Assembly: GCA_016218685.1 (NCBI GenBank)
Contig: JACRDD010000007.1
Coordinates: 62,001-126,000 of the forward strand
Direction of reading: 5' to 3'
Source of the DNA: Desulfobacterales bacterium
Lineage (GTDB): Bacteria; Desulfobacterota; Desulfobacteria; Desulfobacterales; Desulfosarcinaceae
Length of the DNA: 64,000 bases
Under the pieces are notes generated by a model. The model saw only the letters and a list, made by a program, of their open reading frames with translations. It did no database searches and was not told the origin of the DNA. The first letter of the stretch is position 1, and each line of letters opens with the position of its first letter. Both the position numbers and the translations under genes were made by a program. This document shows, piece after piece, positions 60,609 through 64,000 of the stretch.

Positions 60609-62032
60609 TGGATACGATTCAATTCGACCAGATTCCGGCCAGCATCCGCAAGCCGGGCAAGTACTTCGAGTTCAACACGCGCCTTGCAGTGCGCACGCTG
60701 CCCAATAATTTGCAGCAGATGCTGATCATCGCCCAGCGCCTGGCGGCGGGCACGGTGGCCGAGCTTACGCCTACGCGCGTCTATTCCGACGCCGAGGCGG
60801 CCGCACTGTTCGGCAACGGATCGCAGGCTCACTTGATGGTGAGAGCGGCGATCAAGGCCAACCCTTACCTGCAACTGACGGTGTGCGCCCTGGATGACGC
60901 CGGCACGGGCGTGGCTTCAACCGGCGCTATCCTGTTTGCCGGCACGGCCTCGGGCAACGGCAGCGTGAGCGTCTGGATCGGCAACCACCTGGTGGAAGTC
61001 GGCGTTTTGAGCGGCGACACGGCGGCCGAGGTCAACACGGCGCTATTGGCCGAGCTGGCCAAACACCCCGACCTGCCGCTTTCCTCGGCGGTCAACGGCG
61101 CTGCCGCGGGCCAGACGGATTTTACGGCTAAAAACGCGGGCGTGGTGGCCAATCAGATCGGCATTGCGGTGCAGGTCACGGCTGCGGGCATCACGGCTGC
61201 GGTGACGGCCATGAACGCCGGCGCGGTGGACCCGGACATCCAGGACGCCCTGGATGTGGTGTTTGCCGAGCAGTACCACATCATCGCCACGCCCTTTAAT
61301 GACGCCACATCCATCGGCGCGCTGCGCGATCATCTGGACAGCGTGGCCGGGCCGCTGGAACAGCGCCCCGGGCGGGGAGTGTACGGGTTTGTCGGCGCGC
61401 TGGGGTCGGCCACGTCGCTGGCCACCGGCATCAACGGCGGGCGCATCAACGCGCCCTTCCTGCGCGGCACGCGCTCGCCGGCCTACGAGATCGCCGCGGC
61501 CTATGCCGCCATCCTGGCGGGCGAAGAGGACCCGGCCCGGCCGCTCAACACGCTGTATCTGGCGGGCATCCATGCGCCGGCCGTGGACCAGCGCCTGAGC
61601 CGCACCGAGCAGGAGACCTGCCTTTACAACGGCGTCGCACCGCTGGAGGTGGGCCCGGGCGAAAAGGTGCAGATCGTGCGGGCGGTGACCACCTACGTGC
61701 AAGACGCGCAAGCGGTGGCCGACATCAGTTTGCTGGATACGACCACCATCGCCACGCTGGACTATGTGCGCAAGGCGTGCCGCGAGCGCGTGGCGCTGCG
61801 CTTTCCGCGTGAAAAGCTCAACAGCCGCACGCCCAAAAAGGTGCGCAGCGAACTGCTGGACGTGCTCAAAAAACTCGAAGATCTGGAGATCGTCGAGGAG
61901 GTGGATGCCAACGCCGATGCCCTGATCGTGCAGCGCAGCCTGCAAGACCCCAACCGGCTGGACGCCAAGATTCCGGCCGACGTGGTCAACGGACTGCACG
62001 TGTTTGCCGGCCGCATCGATCTTTTACTCTGA
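60608..62032 (+). CDS. Contractile tail sheath protein
   Basis: A 474-residue sheath subunit similar to Mu gpL. The N-terminus IQFDQIPASIRKPGKYFEFN, the QMLIIAQRLAAGTVAE and YSDAEAAALFGNGSQAH blocks, and the C-terminal SYL-like region (ADISLLDTTTIATLDYVRKA, RCFPREKL-type RFPREKLNSRTPKKV) match. It polymerises around the tube and contracts to inject DNA, showing that the phage is a myovirus. Length fits. Confidence 0.93.
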   Translation: MDTIQFDQIPASIRKPGKYFEFNTRLAVRTLPNNLQQMLIIAQRLAAGTVAELTPTRVYSDAEAAALFGNGSQAHLMVRAAIKANPYLQLTVCALDDAGTGVASTGAILFAGTASGNGSVSVWIGNHLVEVGVLSGDTAAEVNTALLAELAKHPDLPLSSAVNGAAAGQTDFTAKNAGVVANQIGIAVQVTAAGITAAVTAMNAGAVDPDIQDALDVVFAEQYHIIATPFNDATSIGALRDHLDSVAGPLEQRPGRGVYGFVGALGSATSLATGINGGRINAPFLRGTRSPAYEIAAAYAAILAGEEDPARPLNTLYLAGIHAPAVDQRLSRTEQETCLYNGVAPLEVGPGEKVQIVRAVTTYVQDAQAVADISLLDTTTIATLDYVRKACRERVALRFPREKLNSRTPKKVRSELLDVLKKLEDLEIVEEVDANADALIVQRSLQDPNRLDAKIPADVVNGLHVFAGRIDLLL

Positions 62033-62075
62033 TTGAAACCGGTTTGATTTTGACCGACGCCTAAAGGGGGGAGCC

Positions 62076-62435
62076 ATGACCGAGTTTGTGAATAAATGCT
62101 ACCTGGACGTGAACGGCCGGAGCATCGAGGACTTCAAGGCGGTGACCGAGCGCGAGCAAGAGTACTTTCGCCAGGTCAACCTGATGAACAAGACCGGCCA
62201 TGCGGCGGTTACGACGCGCTACGGCGCGAGCGTGGACTACGTGGTGCCGGAAACCGAGGCCGAGTTCGATTGGACATCGGTCCGGGACGGCCGGCTGACC
62301 ATCGAGTACATGAACGGCAAGCGCATCACCTACACGGGGGTCTACGTCCTCAAGGTGGGCGAGGGTAAGATCGACGGCGAAAACGAGAAGGTACAGACCA
62401 TCGAACTGGGCGCCGAAAAGCGGCTGGTGGAGTAA
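62076..62435 (+). CDS. Tail tube protein
   Basis: A 119-residue protein matching Mu gpM tail tubes: KCYLDVNGRSIEDFKAVTER, KTGHAAVTTRYGASVDYVVP and GKRITYTGVYVLKVGEGKID. Forms the inner tube within the sheath. GGGGGGAG precedes the ATG. It lies in the conserved sheath-tube-chaperone order. Confidence 0.92.
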   Translation: MTEFVNKCYLDVNGRSIEDFKAVTEREQEYFRQVNLMNKTGHAAVTTRYGASVDYVVPETEAEFDWTSVRDGRLTIEYMNGKRITYTGVYVLKVGEGKIDGENEKVQTIELGAEKRLVE

Positions 62436-62444
62436 GGGGGAGGC

Positions 62445-62870
62445 ATGTTTGAAGAACGCGGAGAACTGCCCATTGGCATCGTCGGCTGCGGCCACCAGGG
62501 AACCAATTACATTTTGCGGGCTTTGCGGGTGCGCGACACCCTTGCGGTGAGAAAATCACCCGACGCCGCGCGGGCCGCAGGCGATGAAGAGCTGATGGGA
62601 TTGGTGTTGCTGGCATCGCGTCTGGAGATCGAGGGCGTTCCTAAAGAGGCCCTGACACTGGATGCCATGCTTGATCTTTACGACGAGGACCTGGCCGAGA
62701 TCCTGGAAGCCGATGGGAGACTGAGAGAGCAGATGGCGCGATTTCGAGGAAAAAGCGCGCCGGCAGTTGACCCTGATGCTGCTGAAGATCGGCCTGCCTT
62801 GGGAGCTGGCGCACTCGATGGAGCCAGAGAAAGCCCTGCTGTGGATCGAGGACTGGCGGGAGATCAATAG
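62445..62870 (+). CDS. Tail assembly chaperone (zero-frame product)
   Basis: A 141-residue protein. The first 100 residues (GDEELMGLVLLASRLEIEGV, LTLDAMLDLYDEDLAEILEA) are the conserved chaperone part. After residue 103 (MARFRGK) the sequence turns into Ala/Asp-rich text, while another frame shows a protein-like sequence. This is the signature of the gpG/gpG-T or Mu gp41/gp42 programmed frameshift. The zero-frame product is the short form. Confidence 0.85.
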   Translation: MFEERGELPIGIVGCGHQGTNYILRALRVRDTLAVRKSPDAARAAGDEELMGLVLLASRLEIEGVPKEALTLDAMLDLYDEDLAEILEADGRLREQMARFRGKSAPAVDPDAAEDRPALGAGALDGARESPAVDRGLAGDQ

Positions 62871-62919
62871 CCCGAAGGGCCGGAACGTGAAGAAAAAGGT
62901 TTTGCGGCGAAGGAAGTAG
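62752..62919 (+). CDS. Frameshift extension of the tail assembly chaperone
   Basis: This segment has no usable start codon of its own. Its frame is entered from the zero-frame gene at GGA-AAA-AGC (62748-62756). A tRNA on AAA could slip one base forward to AAA, giving AAA-GCG. Then it encodes ARRQLTLMLLKIGLPWELAH and SMEPEKALLWIEDWREINSP, very like Mu gp42-type domains. It ends with TAG at 62917-62919, just before the tape measure gene. Confidence 0.8.
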   Translation, partial: KARRQLTLMLLKIGLPWELAHSMEPEKALLWIEDWREINSPKGRNVKKKVLRRRK

Positions 62920-62923
62920 CGCG

Positions 62924-64000
62924 ATGTCCAAGTGGAGCGTTTTAGTTGAGCTGATCGGAAAGAGCGACCGCCTGATGCGCGAACTGGGCACCTCCGAAAA
63001 GGGGGTGCGCCGGTTCGGCGCAGCAGTGCGCAGCGAGTTCGACACGCTCAAGCGCGGGGCTTTTTCGCTCAAGGGCCAGTTGGCGGGGCTGGGAATTTCC
63101 ATGGGTGGCGTGGCGTTCCTGCGGCAAACCGCGGCCATGGACAAGCGCCTTGTCCAGATCGGACAGACGGCCGGCACGGGCAAGACCATGGTGGCCAGCT
63201 TGCGGTCGGAACTATACGCCATGGGCAAGCAGAGCGGGCAGGATATCGACAAGCTCACAGACGGCTTCGATAACCTGATCCAGTCCGGCCAGTCCTGGCG
63301 GGCCTCGCTGGAATCGATCAAGGCGATCAACAAGGCTTCGACGATAACCGGCGCCGGCGGCGATGTGCTGGCCGCTGGTTTGACGGTCTCCAGTGCGGCT
63401 TTTGACATCGACTTGGAAGAAGCAGGAAAAGCCCAGGAGCTTCTGGATAAAATGATCATGGGCGGTCGGCAGGGCAAGGCCGAGTTGGAAAACCTTGCTG
63501 CGATCGTTTCTCGCGTTGGGGTCAATGCTGCTTCGGCGGGGTTTGGATTTGACAAGATGCTGGCTTTCATTGAGGCGCTGTCGCTGGTGGAACAATCCCC
63601 TGAACGATTGGCAACGCTGGCCGATAGCACCATACGCCTGTTTACCAACTTGCGTTACATGCAAAAGGCCCAGAAGGCCACGCGGGTGAAGTTCTTTGAC
63701 GCCCAGGGCGAGCGGCGCGACGCGATATCGGTGCTGCGCGACATCAAGAAAGAGTACGACAAGCTGACCACCGAGCAGAAGCGGGCAAAATTCATCCAGA
63801 GGGCCTTCGGAGAGATGGACCTGGACACGATCAAGGGGCTTCGCACGCTGCTGGGCGGTTCGAGCCTTTCCAAGGTGGAAGAGTTCGCTGCGAACATCGC
63901 GGCGGCTGCCGGCACGATCAACCGCGATTTGCCAGACGCTACCGACAATTTGATTGTACAAGGCGGCCGGTTCAAAACCACGTTGGCCGAGGCGGCGGAT
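62924..64000 (+). CDS. Tail tape measure protein (partial)
   Basis: Starts at ATG 62924 and remains open to the window's edge (359 codons). It has the tape measure domain of TP901 type: helical N-terminus (LVELIGKSDRLMRELGTSEK, KGVRRFGAAVRSEFDTLKRG), a hydrophobic Gly-rich segment (LAGLGISMGGVAFLRQTAAM), and the repeated conserved blocks (GLTVSSAAFDIDLEEAG, FGEMDLDTIKGLRTLLGGSS). It sets tail length and follows the chaperone pair by four bases. The full length cannot be judged. Confidence 0.92.
   Translation, partial: MSKWSVLVELIGKSDRLMRELGTSEKGVRRFGAAVRSEFDTLKRGAFSLKGQLAGLGISMGGVAFLRQTAAMDKRLVQIGQTAGTGKTMVASLRSELYAMGKQSGQDIDKLTDGFDNLIQSGQSWRASLESIKAINKASTITGAGGDVLAAGLTVSSAAFDIDLEEAGKAQELLDKMIMGGRQGKAELENLAAIVSRVGVNAASAGFGFDKMLAFIEALSLVEQSPERLATLADSTIRLFTNLRYMQKAQKATRVKFFDAQGERRDAISVLRDIKKEYDKLTTEQKRAKFIQRAFGEMDLDTIKGLRTLLGGSSLSKVEEFAANIAAAAGTINRDLPDATDNLIVQGGRFKTTLAEAAD

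Larger units (their letters stand above)
35091..64000. mobile_element. Mu-like transposable prophage with contractile tail (left part)
   Basis: The module order matches Mu: leftward repressor, rightward Ner, transposase A with a DDE triad, AAA+ protein B, GemA and Mor, amidase, lysis genes, terminase, portal, F-like protein, protease and capsid, tail terminator, sheath, tube, chaperone and tape measure. All genes from 36,909 on are rightward and close-packed. The left limit is uncertain by a few hundred bases; 35091 is the first base of a TGTCAATACC stretch, since Mu-type ends begin TG. The right end is outside the window, so completeness cannot be judged, but no gene seen here is broken. Confidence 0.88.

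Noticed and set aside
62752..62919. Downstream tail-chaperone segment as a separate gene with its own start.
   Set aside because: The only in-frame ATG is inside the conserved domain and has no ribosome site; entry by frameshift explains it better.
1..64000. tRNA, rRNA or CRISPR arrays.
   Set aside because: No cloverleaf with a conserved T-loop, no rRNA-like sequence and no regularly spaced direct repeat array was seen by eye. A covariance-model scan would be needed for certainty.

Overview
The window is GC-rich bacterial DNA with tightly packed genes. It has two parts: about 35 kb of host chromosome (1 to roughly 35,000) and the left part of a Mu-like transposable prophage with a contractile tail (roughly 35,100 to beyond 64,000). 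The gene set suggests a Gram-negative anaerobe of the Desulfobacterota type: outer-membrane OmpA and lipoproteins, CheX and Hanks kinase signalling, a GspA-type ATPase with TPRs, and radical SAM and YkgJ proteins. This taxonomic call is inference, since no rRNA or tRNA gene was seen.

Host part. 1-1408: start of a thiamine-pyrophosphate enzyme and a TetR regulator with a palindromic operator. 1493-4650: a leftward signalling operon of CheY-like regulator, CheX-domain protein and receiver/PilZ/Ser-Thr kinase. 4826-8609: flavodoxin-fold quinone reductase, S45 penicillin-acylase-like lipoprotein and ankyrin lipoprotein. 9142-12786: radical SAM protein, DUF1846 protein and family 2 glycosyltransferase, all rightward. 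12801-20594: mostly exported or unknown proteins (a Q/K/S-repeat protein, a YkgJ cysteine-cluster protein, a 1060-residue exported TPR protein, a DUF1566 protein, an OmpA protein). 20809-24123: acyltransferase 3, a decayed BrnT-type toxin-antitoxin locus, TerC and a small membrane protein. 24417-32280: a glycerol-phosphate-centred group (alkyl-DHAP-synthase-like FAD enzyme, GlpD, FGGY kinase), then an AAA+ ATPase and a flavin disulfide reductase homologue lacking its redox cysteines. 32315-34779: a LysM lipoprotein and a GspA/ExeA-like ATPase with TPRs.

Prophage part. The order is that of Mu. A leftward repressor faces a rightward Ner-like protein, with a strong-looking promoter between them. 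Next come early genes, DDE transposase A, AAA+ protein B and a long run of small accessory genes including DUF3164, GemA/gp16 and several Cys-rich proteins. A Mor-type activator is followed by a large GC hairpin. The late genes then follow: amidase endolysin, lysis and membrane proteins, TraR-type zinc finger, DUF1804 small terminase, large terminase, portal, F-like head morphogenesis protein, a single 697-codon protease-scaffold-capsid fusion, a decoration-like protein with a signal peptide, connectors, tail terminator, DUF2635, sheath, tube, a frameshifted tail chaperone pair and the start of the tape measure. The right end lies outside the window.

The observations most worth following are the protease-capsid fusion, the tail-chaperone frameshift that fits a +1 slip, the signal peptide on a phage head protein, the reductase without redox cysteines, the receiver/PilZ/kinase fusion and the decayed BrnT locus.
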